From contig NZ_JAHHZO010000007.1 of the NCBI RefSeq assembly GCF_018760785.1, positions 124,001 to 188,000 on the forward strand: a DNA stretch of 64,000 bases. The letters are read 5' to 3'. The stretch comes from Rhizobium sp. CSW-27. Lineage in GTDB: Bacteria > Pseudomonadota > Alphaproteobacteria > Rhizobiales > Rhizobiaceae. This document shows, one piece after another, positions 25,515 through 35,172 of this stretch (the stretch's first letter is position 1; every line of letters begins with the position of its first letter). The notes beneath the pieces were generated by a model. It did not search any database. It was not told the origin of the DNA and was given only the letters and a program-made list of their open reading frames with translations. The position numbers and the translations under genes are program-made.

Positions 25515-28500
25515 TCAGAACTTCACGTCGAACCGGGCCTTGATCTGGTTCTGCCAGTCGCCGTCTCCCAGCTGGGCCGTATAGGCGAGGCCGAGGCTTG
25601 CGCTGTCTGAGACCGGCATCGAGACAGCGGCACCCAGCAAGGCGACATCGCGGGCAATCGGCGTGCCGGAGACCGAGAACATCTCGCCAGTCCTGAAGCG
25701 GTTGACGGCATCCGGCGTATCGTCGCCGAATGCGTGTCGCCAGGCGAGCTGACCGTGGAGCGCGGCAGCGATGCCACCGATGTCGACGGGCGTTTCCGCG
25801 CGAAGACCGAGCGATGCATAGGTGACGGCATAGTCGTCATCGGCAACGGAAAGGGCCGCATCGCCGCCCGCCTCGCTGAAGCTGTCGGTGTGGCTGCGCA
25901 CATGTGCAAGGCCTGCGAAGGGCGAAAGCTTCGCCTGTCCCGCCTCGATCGAAACGCTTGCCTCGGCGAAGGCCTGGGCGGTGCCGCCATCGTAGTCGGC
26001 CGTCAGCCGGTTGCTGAGGCCATTGACGTCCACGGCCCTGTCGGTGCTGATCTGGTGGACCGTATAGCTGCCGCCAAACCGCAGATCGACCATTCCGAGC
26101 GCGCTGCTGCCGTAGATCCCGACCGAATAGTTGTCGAGCGTCGCCTTGCTCGAACGGCTGTCGACATCGATGCTGGTGCGGCTGTAGCCGGCGGCGACAC
26201 CGAGGCGCCAGTCTTCGGTCACCGTGCTGTCAAGGCCGGTCACGAAGCCGCCGGTATTGCGTCGCAGAGAGGCGCCATTGCCATCGCCTCCACCATCGCG
26301 CCAACCGCCGAAGGCCGACAGCCAGACGCCGTCATCGCCGCTGCGAAGCCGGTCAAGCAAACCATCGCGCAGGAACGTGCTGTCTTCGGCGATAACGCCG
26401 CGCAGGGAGGCATGGATTTCCCCGGACAGCTGATCATAGGCACCGGGCACGGCCGCATCGGTCAGCGTGGCAACGGAGCCCCACAGGGCGCCACTTGCGG
26501 CCATCGCATCGAAGGCGGTGCCAACGGCCCGCTGGTTGGCGGTGATGCCGAGGCTTGAAAAGCTTACGCCATTGCGCGCAAGCGTCAGGTAGACGTTGTT
26601 GGCATCATAGACCAGCGTTCCGTCGAGGAAGGCAAAGCTGTCCGTCAGCGATCCGAATTGCCCGGAGATGCCGCCATCGGCGGTGATGATCGTATAGCGG
26701 GTGCCGATCGTGTAGGTGCTGCCGTCATCGGTGCCGTTTTCCGGTGCGAAGTGAACGGTCGCGCCGGAACTGATCGTGGCGATCCCCGTGGCATGCAGAA
26801 GGTCGCTGGCGCCGGTCTCGTCGATCTCGACCGAATAGGTGGAGCCCGAGGCGAAGTCGATATCGGCCACCGTCAGCGTGCCGATCGAATTGCCGGGGGC
26901 GACCGTGCCGCCGCTGGCCACGTTCACATTGCCAAGCGTGCCCGATCCGCCCAGCGTCGCGCCCGCCTCCACATCCGTCACGACGGAGAGCGTCGAGGTG
27001 TTGACCGAGACGAAGCCGCCCGCGATCAGCAGATTGCCGATGAAATCCGTGTAATCGCCCGTGAGGTTTGTGAAGCCGGAATCGAATTGCAGGGTGCCGT
27101 TGCCCTCCACATCCGCGGCGAAGGTGTAATTGCTGGCGCCGTGATCGAAGACGATCTTGCCGGTGCCGTCGCCGAAGGTCACCGTGGAGGTGGTCACCGA
27201 CCCTGCCCCGGTGCCGATGGTCAGGATGCCGGTCGATGCCGCCCCGCCGGCAATGACGATCCGCCCGGCAACGATGGTGGCGCCATTGCTGAGCGTCAGC
27301 GTGCCGCTTCCGTCAAGGCCGATCGACAGCTGCGTGGTGATATCGAGACTGGAGCCCATGCCGGTGACGGTTACCTCGCCGGAGGAGCCAGTCTCGTTGC
27401 CGATATGCAGCATGCGGCCGGAGACAGTTGCGCCGTCTTCGACACTGAGATGGCCCTCGCCATGGCGCCCGACGTTGAGGTCGCCAGAATACTGGATGTT
27501 TGGATCGAGGTGGGCGCTCCATGTCGATCCGGAGCCTGTAACGGTCATCCGCCCCACAGATCCTGCGAGGTCACCCAGAGACCCCTGGAGACCGTCGATC
27601 ACGCCGCCGGCCGAAATCGTCACGATGCCTTCGGTTCCGGACTGATAGCCGACGATGAAGGCGTCGGTCATGTCCCAGCGGGAGCCGGTACCGGTGACGG
27701 TCACCTCGCCCTGTGAGCCGGTGACCGTGCCCACATAGCCGGCAGTGCTGCTGACGACGCCGCCGTTCGAGACGGTGAGGGCGCCATCGCCTTCGTTGCC
27801 GACATAGAGTTCGGCGGAATTGTCGAAGCGGCTCCCGGCCCCATCGACAGTGACGTCGCCCGTGCTGCCCGCATACCAGCCGATCACCGCGCTGGCCGCA
27901 TCGACAGTGCCGGCATTGCCGATATCCAGCGTGCCTGTCCCCTCCTGGCCGACATAGACGCGGCCGGTCACGTCGAGGCTGGCGTCATCGACGGTCAGTG
28001 TCCCGTCGCCCTGTGCGGTGATGCCGAGCTTGACCGAGCCGACCGTTGCCGAGGCTTTGTCCGTCAAGGCAAGTTCTGCGTCGGTCGAGCCGCCGACCGC
28101 CACGTCGCCATCCACGGTGAGGCTGCTGGTGTTCCCCTCGACTGTCACCTCGCTGCCGGACGCCGTGGCAAGGCTGCCGATCGAGAGACTTCCCGTATCG
28201 ACGGCACCGCCGTTGGCGACTGCCAGCAGACCGCGTCCGCCGCCACCGACGACCAGCGCACCCGTGTTGTCGAAGAGGGAGCCGCTGCCTTCCACGGCCA
28301 CCGTGCCCTGCGTGTTCAGCCCGTCCGCAATGCTGGCGGCGGCGCTGGTTACGCTAGAGCCGCTGTAGATGTTGAGGAACCCGGTTCCGCCATTGGTGGC
28401 GTCGCCGCCGTAGCCGACATAGATCGTGCCGTTTGCGGTCAGGGTGGAGGCATTTTCCAGTTGTGCCGTTCCGCTTCCGCCTGCGGCCGCGCCGAGATAA

Positions 28501-28979
28501 AGGTCGTCCGTCGCAACGGCGGAGCCGCTGAGGATGTCAAGCCGGCCTGTTCCGGCGTTTCCCACATAGATTGCGGCGCTGTTCGTCCAGACATTGCCGG
28601 AGCCACCGGAAACGGTCAGCGTTCCCGAATCGCCGGCGCCGTTGCCGAGCGTCACGTTGGTGGAGTTGAAGTCATCCTGGAGCGTCAGCGAGCCCGTACC
28701 GCCGACGCCGACGAGCAGGTTCTTGACCGCTCCCGGCGCGCCCACCACAACGCCCGTTGCGTTGATTCGGGCGTCGTCTGCTGCCGTCGGGCTATGGCCG
28801 TCCCAGATCCAGTTGCTGTCGGTGAACCAGTCACTGGTGCCGCCGCCGCCGGACCATAGTACAGTATCCGCATATGCCTGACGGGCTGAGAAAGACTGAA
28901 CGACAAGAAGCGCCAATGCCGTCGACACCATCAGGCGGCGATGCCGACGTTCGCCCGATATAGACCGTAAGCTGTTCAT
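25515..28979 (-). CDS. Autotransporter (type Va) with a repeat-rich passenger and outer-membrane barrel
   Basis: A 1154-residue protein. The start at 28979 (MNSLRSISGERRHRR) has GGGAG 8 bases upstream. A signal peptide (LMVSTALALLVVQSF, ending RQAYA) leads to a passenger of about 800 residues built from degenerate 40-50 residue repeats such as GDVTVDGAGSRFDNSAELYV and VGNEGDGALTVSNGG. This is the T5SS/PEP-CTERM-associated repeat type, expected to form a beta-helix. Residues from about 880 form the translocating barrel (GDDGVWLSAFGGW), ending in the aromatic C-terminal signature ARFDVKF. Probably a surface adhesin; no protease motif was seen. Confidence 0.94.
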   Translation of the reverse strand: MNSLRSISGERRHRRLMVSTALALLVVQSFSARQAYADTVLWSGGGGTSDWFTDSNWIWDGHSPTAADDARINATGVVVGAPGAVKNLLVGVGGTGSLTLQDDFNSTNVTLGNGAGDSGTLTVSGGSGNVWTNSAAIYVGNAGTGRLDILSGSAVATDDLYLGAAAGGSGTAQLENASTLTANGTIYVGYGGDATNGGTGFLNIYSGSSVTSAAASIADGLNTQGTVAVEGSGSLFDNTGALVVGGGGRGLLAVANGGAVDTGSLSIGSLATASGSEVTVEGNTSSLTVDGDVAVGGSTDAELALTDKASATVGSVKLGITAQGDGTLTVDDASLDVTGRVYVGQEGTGTLDIGNAGTVDAASAVIGWYAGSTGDVTVDGAGSRFDNSAELYVGNEGDGALTVSNGGVVSSTAGYVGTVTGSQGEVTVTGTGSRWDMTDAFIVGYQSGTEGIVTISAGGVIDGLQGSLGDLAGSVGRMTVTGSGSTWSAHLDPNIQYSGDLNVGRHGEGHLSVEDGATVSGRMLHIGNETGSSGEVTVTGMGSSLDITTQLSIGLDGSGTLTLSNGATIVAGRIVIAGGAASTGILTIGTGAGSVTTSTVTFGDGTGKIVFDHGASNYTFAADVEGNGTLQFDSGFTNLTGDYTDFIGNLLIAGGFVSVNTSTLSVVTDVEAGATLGGSGTLGNVNVASGGTVAPGNSIGTLTVADIDFASGSTYSVEIDETGASDLLHATGIATISSGATVHFAPENGTDDGSTYTIGTRYTIITADGGISGQFGSLTDSFAFLDGTLVYDANNVYLTLARNGVSFSSLGITANQRAVGTAFDAMAASGALWGSVATLTDAAVPGAYDQLSGEIHASLRGVIAEDSTFLRDGLLDRLRSGDDGVWLSAFGGWRDGGGDGNGASLRRNTGGFVTGLDSTVTEDWRLGVAAGYSRTSIDVDSRSSKATLDNYSVGIYGSSALGMVDLRFGGSYTVHQISTDRAVDVNGLSNRLTADYDGGTAQAFAEASVSIEAGQAKLSPFAGLAHVRSHTDSFSEAGGDAALSVADDDYAVTYASLGLRAETPVDIGGIAAALHGQLAWRHAFGDDTPDAVNRFRTGEMFSVSGTPIARDVALLGAAVSMPVSDSASLGLAYTAQLGDGDWQNQIKARFDVKF

Positions 28980-29119
28980 TGATGCGCTCCCCCCGAACAT
29001 AAGATATCGATTTCTTTCAAGTTTCTAATTTGTAAGATGGGGCGGACACAACCTCAGGCAGGAAAATGGCGGCGAATGTTCGATACAGAGACAGAAATGC
29101 AACAATGGCGCGCAGGCGC

Positions 29120-31474
29120 TCACAGCCAGCCGAGCGCCGTTGCTGCACGAATTGCTTCTGCGCGGCGATTGCAGCCGAGTTTGCGGAACAGGTTTTTCAG
29201 GTGGAACTTCACCGTGACTTCGGAAATGTTCAGCGTTGCCGCGATCCGCTTGTTCGACAGGCCGCCCGCCGCCAGTTGCAGCATCTGCGCCTCGCGTTGC
29301 GAAAGCCCGCCGCGCAGGGCGCGGGCATGCGGGGAGTTGAGCGAGGCGCTGAAGATGGACAGGGCGCTTCGCACTTCGGCGGAGGTCTCGACGAAGCTGC
29401 GGATCGCCCGGCTTTCCAGGAGCGGCGAGAGAAACAGCCTTTCTTCCGAAAGCACGCCGTGGCATCCTTGCCGGGACGCGCTTTCGAGCGCGGATAGCAG
29501 ATGGGCGCGGGCTGCCGCCGTGTCGCGGCGCTGGTGGGCGGCATAGCTTTGCCAGATCAGAAGCGCCACCCGTTCCCTGTTCGTCACCTTCGGATTGGCA
29601 AGCAGGGCCTCGATCTGTCGCGGCAGGTAGGGTCGCGGCGTCCAAAGGTGGACGCCCTCGCGCAGCCAGGCCATCACATAGGCGATCTCGTCACGGCGGC
29701 CCAGCCGCGCCAGATCGTCTGTCGCGCTTTCGATCCAGTGCTTGCCAAGCGGCATTCGGATGGCCGAAAGCGTCGCCGCAGCCTCTCGCCAGCGCTCGAC
29801 ATTCTGGTAGGCGATGGCGGCGCGGATTTCCATCATCGCATGAAACTGAAGCCCGTCGGACAGGTGGATCCACAGCCCGTCGAGAAAGCCGGGCCGTATC
29901 GTCATCGGAAAATGGTCGATCAGCACCTGCGAGGCATAATGCAGGGCGAACTGCATGAGGCTCGGCCAGATTTCGGCAGCGGCAAAGGCTTCGAAGTCCC
30001 GCTGAACGAAGTCCAGCAGGGCGCGGTGGCGCCCCGCCTCGTAGTCGAGACAGGCCTCCGCCAGGCGCAGCATGCGGAATTCCGCCTCGGCCTGGTGCGG
30101 CACCTGTTCCAGCCGGCCCCTTGCATCCTGTGCTGCGCGGCGCGCCAGAAGCACGTCGCCGCTCGTCAGGCGAAGGACGATCTGGTGCAGGTGAATGAAG
30201 AATTCGAGGAGAGGCTGCCCGCCCATCTTCTTCAGGTAGATCAACGCCCTTGCTGCGGCCGCCTCCGCCTCGCGAAAGTTGCGCCGACGGATTTCGAACT
30301 CCAGAAGCGCGTTATAGTAGGCGGCCCATTTGCCGTATTCCCCCATAGGGTAATCGGCCATGAACTCGCCCAGCCGGCCGATCATGGCGTCGCTCGGCGT
30401 CAGGTCCTCCGAAATCATCAGGTTGAGGCGGAAGGTCCGTGCAGCAAAGGAATAGCGTGATCCCTTGACCAGAACCTTCAGCGGATCGAGGTAATCGAAC
30501 CCCAGATGCCGGGCGAGAAGATGGCGTACGCGCTGCAGTTCGCCCTGCTTCATCAGGCTGCGGCAGATGGCAAACAGGATCGTCTCGTTGCCGGCGATCA
30601 TCTCGTGCGAGAAACGCATGACGATATCCTGAAAGGCCGTCACGCTGCTTCGATAGATCAGGTCCCGTCCGTCCGCCCGCTCCAGGATCTGCGCGGCCTG
30701 TGTCTCGTGGCCGTGATCGAGCAGCATGTCCATGGCGGCGAGCGCCTGTCCCGACTGCTCCAGGGTCGCGGCGATGTCGACCAGCGCGCCGGGACTGGTG
30801 CAGGATGCAAGGCTTTCGGCGACGGCTGTCTTCAGTGCACCGCACAGCAGCGGATAGCGCTGCGGCTCTGCCATCAACGCGGGCGGAAGCAGGGGTGCCG
30901 ACGATTGCCCGGCCGGTTCCGTTCCCGTCTGGAGCCAGATCGACAGCGCCGCCACCTGGCCGAGCGTGAAGCGGTCGAGACAGGTCTCCTTCAGGTAGTC
31001 GATCAGCGCCCGCTCGTCGGGGGCGCGGACGAGCGGCAGGAAGGCCGGCCAGCCGGCATAGTGATGGAAGAAGCTTTGCACCGTCTCGCCGGGGAGCCCA
31101 GCAAGTTCGTCCGCCCGAAAGGACAGCGCCTCCGCCCCGATCGACAGTTGCCCGGCATGCAGCGCCACCCGGCTCAGTCCGCCCACCTTCTGCTCCGGAC
31201 GGCAGGCAATGACAATGCGTTGTGCCGCCTCCGCCAGATCGGGGGACAGCCGCACCGACCGCAGCGACGGCGGCATGTCCCACAACAGCCAGCCGCGCAC
31301 CATGTCCCGAAGGGCGGGGCGCGAGGACGTGCAGACGGTGAGACCGGCTGCCGCTGCAACCTGGCGAAGCAGCACGCTTTTGCCGGCGCCTGCCGGCGCG
31401 CGCAGGAAGACCACGCCGCAGGTTGCGTCGTGGATGAGATCGCGGAGACGGGGCCGGGGCAGATGCGATTGCAT
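29120..31474 (-). CDS. MalT-like LuxR-family regulator with a compact ATPase region
   Basis: A protein of about 784 residues (start 31474, MQSHLPRPRLRDL). A Walker A loop APAGAGKS is at 26-33, and a TPR-like helical region fills the middle. The C-terminal GerE HTH reads GLSQREAQMLQLAAGGLSNK and ISEVTVKFHLKNLFRKLG. The segment between Walker A and the sensor-like CRPEQKVGGLSR is only about 45 residues, roughly half of that in typical MalT/LAL proteins, and Walker B is weak (WLLWD). It is divergent from the HyuA/DUF917 importer operon and ends 141 bases upstream of the autotransporter start, so either could be its target. Confidence 0.85.
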   Translation of the reverse strand: MQSHLPRPRLRDLIHDATCGVVFLRAPAGAGKSVLLRQVAAAAGLTVCTSSRPALRDMVRGWLLWDMPPSLRSVRLSPDLAEAAQRIVIACRPEQKVGGLSRVALHAGQLSIGAEALSFRADELAGLPGETVQSFFHHYAGWPAFLPLVRAPDERALIDYLKETCLDRFTLGQVAALSIWLQTGTEPAGQSSAPLLPPALMAEPQRYPLLCGALKTAVAESLASCTSPGALVDIAATLEQSGQALAAMDMLLDHGHETQAAQILERADGRDLIYRSSVTAFQDIVMRFSHEMIAGNETILFAICRSLMKQGELQRVRHLLARHLGFDYLDPLKVLVKGSRYSFAARTFRLNLMISEDLTPSDAMIGRLGEFMADYPMGEYGKWAAYYNALLEFEIRRRNFREAEAAAARALIYLKKMGGQPLLEFFIHLHQIVLRLTSGDVLLARRAAQDARGRLEQVPHQAEAEFRMLRLAEACLDYEAGRHRALLDFVQRDFEAFAAAEIWPSLMQFALHYASQVLIDHFPMTIRPGFLDGLWIHLSDGLQFHAMMEIRAAIAYQNVERWREAAATLSAIRMPLGKHWIESATDDLARLGRRDEIAYVMAWLREGVHLWTPRPYLPRQIEALLANPKVTNRERVALLIWQSYAAHQRRDTAAARAHLLSALESASRQGCHGVLSEERLFLSPLLESRAIRSFVETSAEVRSALSIFSASLNSPHARALRGGLSQREAQMLQLAAGGLSNKRIAATLNISEVTVKFHLKNLFRKLGCNRRAEAIRAATALGWL

Positions 31475-31500
31475 CCTGCCTTCATAGAGGTGGCTCGACC

Positions 31501-31533
31501 AAAAACCTATCCCTCTTGCGTTAAAAACTATCC
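31501..31533. promoter_or_regulatory. Two direct repeats 22 bp apart in a divergent promoter region
   Basis: AAAAACCTATCC (31501-31512) and AAAAACTATCC (31523-31533) are near-identical direct repeats, two helical turns apart, between the MalT-like regulator and the HyuA/DUF917 importer operon. MalT-type activators bind short repeated asymmetric sites, so these are candidate sites. Confidence 0.45.
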
Positions 31534-31610
31534 TTTCTCTCGGTTGTCGATGACCGGTCCTGCGTGGAAGCTTGGCGCTGGAAAACCCCAGGGAGAGGAC
31601 GTTTCGGACA

Positions 31611-32639
31611 ATGCAGCAACACCCGCTGGCGGCCATACTGACGCGGCTCGGCACCTTTCTGCTGGTGATGGTCGTGTTGTCGCTGATGATATTCGCGCTG
31701 GCGCGCATCGTGCCGGGCGACCCGGCGAGAATGGCGCTCGGGCCGGCGGCGACCCCGCAACAGGTCGAGGCTCTGCGCCTGCAGATGGGGCTCGACCGGC
31801 CGGTCGCGGTCCAGTACCTCGATTATCTCGGCAAGGCGCTGCATGGCGATCTCGGCATCTCGCTGGTGTCCCAGCGCCCGGTGACCACCGACCTTGCCCA
31901 GACCGTTCCGGCAACGGTCGAGCTTGTGCTCGTCTCGGTGATCTTCATGTTCCTCGTCGCCATTCCGCTGGGGGTCGTCACCGCCCATTACCGCGACCGG
32001 GCTTTCGATCACATCGGCCGCGTGCTGTCGCTCACCGGCGTCACCATTCCGAGCTTCCTGTTTGCCATTACCCTTCAGCTGCTGGCGGCACGCCTGCTGC
32101 ACGACTGGCCGATCATCGGGCGCATCGATCACGCGCTCGGCTGGCAGGGCGGGCCGACGGGCTTCCTGCTGCTCGACGGACTTGTGGCCGGGCGGCTGGA
32201 CGTGGTGGCAAGCGCCCTGCAGCACATCGCCCTGCCGGCCTTTGCCCTGTCGATGGCCGGCATCGGCCAGATCACCCGCATCACCCGCTCCTCGATGATC
32301 GAGAACCAGCGCAAGGACCACGTGCTGACGCTGCAGAGTTTTGGCGTGCCCGAGCGTGTCATCATCTTCCGCTACCTGCTGAAGCTGTCCTCCATCGCGC
32401 CGCTGACGATCATGGGGCTCGAATTCGCCTCGCTGATCGGCAATGCCTTCGTCATCGAGATGATCTTCGCCTGGGGCGGCTTTGCCTCCTATGGCCTCAA
32501 CGCCATCCTGCAGAAGGATCTCAACGCCGTGACTGCCGTGGTCCTCGTGGCCGGACTCTTCTTCATCGTCGCGAATCTCATCGTTGACCTCCTGATTTCG
32601 ATCATCGACCCGCGCATGCGCCGCAAGGAGGCACGCTGA
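31611..32639 (+). CDS. Dpp/Opp-type ABC importer permease, DppB-like
   Basis: A 342-residue inner-membrane permease, ATG at 31611 (MQQHPLAAILTRLGTFL); a TTG further upstream is possible but unlikely. It has ARIVPGDPARMALGPAATP and LRLQMGLDRPVAVQYLDYLG, and an EAA-type loop VLTLQSFGVPERVIIFRYLL. It is the first gene of an eight-gene plus-strand operon that ends at 42203, and its stop overlaps the next ATG (TGATG). Confidence 0.92.
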   Translation: MQQHPLAAILTRLGTFLLVMVVLSLMIFALARIVPGDPARMALGPAATPQQVEALRLQMGLDRPVAVQYLDYLGKALHGDLGISLVSQRPVTTDLAQTVPATVELVLVSVIFMFLVAIPLGVVTAHYRDRAFDHIGRVLSLTGVTIPSFLFAITLQLLAARLLHDWPIIGRIDHALGWQGGPTGFLLLDGLVAGRLDVVASALQHIALPAFALSMAGIGQITRITRSSMIENQRKDHVLTLQSFGVPERVIIFRYLLKLSSIAPLTIMGLEFASLIGNAFVIEMIFAWGGFASYGLNAILQKDLNAVTAVVLVAGLFFIVANLIVDLLISIIDPRMRRKEAR

Positions 32640-33520
32640 TGGCTGACATGAAAATGCTCGATCCCCGCGATCGCGGCCTGAGCGCCGGCTACATGATGTG
32701 GTACCGCTTCAGCCGCAACCCGGCTGCGGTGATCGGCACGCTGATCCTGCTTTCGGTGGTGGTGCTCGCGCTCTTCGCGCCCTGGCTCACGCCCTATCCG
32801 AAGCATGTCGGCAGCATCGTCGATTTCCGCGCGCGCCACCTGCCTCCGGACGCGGCCCACTGGTTCGGAACCGACAAGGCCGGGCGCGACATCTTCTCGC
32901 GCACCATCTTCGGCCTGCGCGTCTCGCTCCTGCTGGTCGTCGGAGTGCTGGGCATTTCGGTGCCCGTCGGCACTGTTCTCGGGCTGGTTGCCGGCTATTT
33001 CGGCGGCTGGACCGAAAAGCTGATCAGCGGGCTGACCAATGTGATGCTGGCCATGCCGCCGCTGGTGATGGCGCTCGCCATCTCGAACCTGCTTGAACCT
33101 ACCCTGACGAATGCGATGATCGCCATCACGCTGCTCTGGTGGACCTGGCATGCGCGCCTCATCTATTCGGTCTCCAAGTCGATTGCGTCCGAGGATTACA
33201 TCGAGGCGGCTCGCCTTGCCGGCGCCGGCCCGTTCCACATTCTTTTCCGGGAAATCCTGCCCAATTGCGTGGCGGTCATCTCGGTCAAGACGACGCTGGA
33301 CGCGGCCTTCGTCATCCTGTTCGGCGCAACGCTGAGCTTCCTCGGCTTCGGTGTGAAACCGCCGACACCGGATCTGGGCTCGATGGTGGCGGACGGACGC
33401 CAGTTCATGCCGGATTTCTGGTGGGAGGTGCTCTGCCCCGGTGCGGCGGTGCTTTACGTCACGCTCGGTTTCAACCTGCTGGGCGACGGCCTGCGCGACA
33501 TGTTCGACGTGGAGGGCTGA
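32639..33520 (+). CDS. Dpp/Opp-type ABC importer permease, DppC-like
   Basis: A 293-residue inner-membrane permease: N-terminal helix GTLILLSVVVLALFAPWLTP, landmark FGTDKAGRDIFSRTIFGLRV, and EAA loop EAARLAGAGPFHILFREILP. It pairs with the DppB-like permease before it and is followed after 2 bases by the double ATPase. Confidence 0.93.
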   Translation: MADMKMLDPRDRGLSAGYMMWYRFSRNPAAVIGTLILLSVVVLALFAPWLTPYPKHVGSIVDFRARHLPPDAAHWFGTDKAGRDIFSRTIFGLRVSLLLVVGVLGISVPVGTVLGLVAGYFGGWTEKLISGLTNVMLAMPPLVMALAISNLLEPTLTNAMIAITLLWWTWHARLIYSVSKSIASEDYIEAARLAGAGPFHILFREILPNCVAVISVKTTLDAAFVILFGATLSFLGFGVKPPTPDLGSMVADGRQFMPDFWWEVLCPGAAVLYVTLGFNLLGDGLRDMFDVEG

Positions 33521-33522
33521 GG

Positions 33523-35172
33523 ATGCAGAACCAACCGCTTCTGATGGTGGACAACCTCTGTGTCGATTTCACCGCCTATGGGCGCACCCGGCAGGTGCTG
33601 CGCGATGTCGGCATCTCGGTTGCGGCCGGTGAACGCGTCGCCCTGATCGGCGAAACGGGATCGGGCAAATCGGTGACGGCGAAGGCCATCATCGGAACGC
33701 TGCCGAAAAATGCGACGGTGCGCTCCGGCAGCATCCGTTTCGACGGGCGGGACGTGCTGGGCCTTGCCCGCGCCGAGCGCGAGGCGCTGAAGGGAACGGC
33801 TTTTTCGCTGATCATGCAGGATCCGCTGTCCTCCTTCAATCCGGTGTTTCGCATCGGCACGCACCTGGATGACGTGATGCGGTTTGCCGACCGCCGCAAC
33901 GGCATTTCCGCCTCGCGTGCCGAGCGGCGCAGCCGTATCGCCGCCGTTCTCCGCCGGGTGCAACTGGCCGATGCCGAGCGGATCATGAATGCCTATCCGT
34001 TCGAACTGTCCGGCGGCATGCGCCAGCGCGTGCTGATCGGGCTCGCGCTGCTGCACCAGCCGAAGCTGCTGATCGCCGACGAACCGGGAACGGCGCTTGA
34101 TGTCACCACGCAGGACGAGATCCTCAACCTGATCAACACGCTGGTGCGCGAGGAGAACATGGCCCTGCTGATGATCACCCACAATCTCGGCGTGGTCCGC
34201 AAGGTGGCTGACCGCGTGGTGGTGATGCATCACGGCGACATCGTCGAAAGCGGCCCCTGCCGCGAGATCCTGAGCAGTCCGGCGCGCGACTATACCCGTG
34301 CGCTGCTCGATGCCGTGCCGGCGCTTTACGGGCCGAAGGTCGTCGACATGGCACAAAGCGACAGGGCGCCCGTCATCAAGGTCAGCGATCTCAACAAGGT
34401 CTATGGCCGGCGCAACGGCTATCACGCGGTGCGCAACGTCAACCTGACGCTGCGCGAAGGCGAGATTTTCGGCCTGGCCGGCGAGTCCGGCTCCGGCAAG
34501 ACCACGGTCGCGCGGATGATCATGGGGCTGCTGCGTCCGAGTTCCGGCGACCTTGTCATCGACGCAGCGCCGCCCGCAAAAGGCCGGCGCCTGACCCAGA
34601 TCGTCTACCAGAATCCGGGCACCTCGCTCAATCCGAAGCGCACCGTCCGGCAGACCCTGACGCTGCCGCTGAAATCGATCGGCATGCAGGCAGATGCGCG
34701 CGAAGCGCGCCTTGGTGAGCTGATGGATCTCGTGCGCCTGCCGCAATCCTATCTGGCCAAGTATCCGCACGAGCTGTCTGGCGGCCAGAAGCAGCGCGTG
34801 GCGATTGCGCGTGCGCTCGCCGCCGAGCCGAAGATCCTGATCCTCGACGAACCGACGGCGGCCCTCGATGTCTCGGTGCAGAAGACCGTCATCGAGCTTC
34901 TGGTGCAGCTGCGCGAGGAACTGGGCCTGACCTACCTGATGATTTCCCACGACCTGTCGCTGATGCGCAATTTCTGCTCGCGGATTGCCGTGATGCTGCG
35001 GGGAGAGATCGTCGAGGAGGGGGCGACGCCCGATGTCTTTGCCGCGCCGGCCCACCCCTACACGCGGGCGCTGATCGCCGCCATTCCCGTCGTCTCGGAC
35101 GAGGAGGAGCGACAGAAGCCCGTTGTCACCGAAGAGGAACGCATGCGCTTCCTCGTCAAATCTACAGACTGA
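33523..35172 (+). CDS. Dpp/Opp-type ABC importer, fused double ATP-binding protein
   Basis: A 549-residue protein. Domain 1 has GETGSGKSVT, LSGGMRQRVLIG and LLIADEPGTALD; domain 2 has GESGSGKTTV, LSGGQKQRVAIA and ILILDEPTAALD. The ATG at 33523 is 2 bases after the permease stop and follows GGAGG. The stop overlaps the start of the first HyuA gene, so transporter and catabolic enzymes are co-translated. Confidence 0.94.
   Translation: MQNQPLLMVDNLCVDFTAYGRTRQVLRDVGISVAAGERVALIGETGSGKSVTAKAIIGTLPKNATVRSGSIRFDGRDVLGLARAEREALKGTAFSLIMQDPLSSFNPVFRIGTHLDDVMRFADRRNGISASRAERRSRIAAVLRRVQLADAERIMNAYPFELSGGMRQRVLIGLALLHQPKLLIADEPGTALDVTTQDEILNLINTLVREENMALLMITHNLGVVRKVADRVVVMHHGDIVESGPCREILSSPARDYTRALLDAVPALYGPKVVDMAQSDRAPVIKVSDLNKVYGRRNGYHAVRNVNLTLREGEIFGLAGESGSGKTTVARMIMGLLRPSSGDLVIDAAPPAKGRRLTQIVYQNPGTSLNPKRTVRQTLTLPLKSIGMQADAREARLGELMDLVRLPQSYLAKYPHELSGGQKQRVAIARALAAEPKILILDEPTAALDVSVQKTVIELLVQLREELGLTYLMISHDLSLMRNFCSRIAVMLRGEIVEEGATPDVFAAPAHPYTRALIAAIPVVSDEEERQKPVVTEEERMRFLVKSTD

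Noticed and set aside
25321-25515. Possible small gene or terminator between LysR and the autotransporter
   Set aside because: No frame with a convincing start or composition and no stable hairpin was seen in this 194-base convergent gap.
26880-28800. Tandem DNA repeats or CRISPR-like array in the autotransporter gene
   Set aside because: The periodicity is at the protein level and degenerate; there are no identical direct repeats with unique spacers.
33454-35055. 533-codon open frame on the minus strand
   Set aside because: It is antisense to the double ATPase gene, which carries all Walker and signature motifs.
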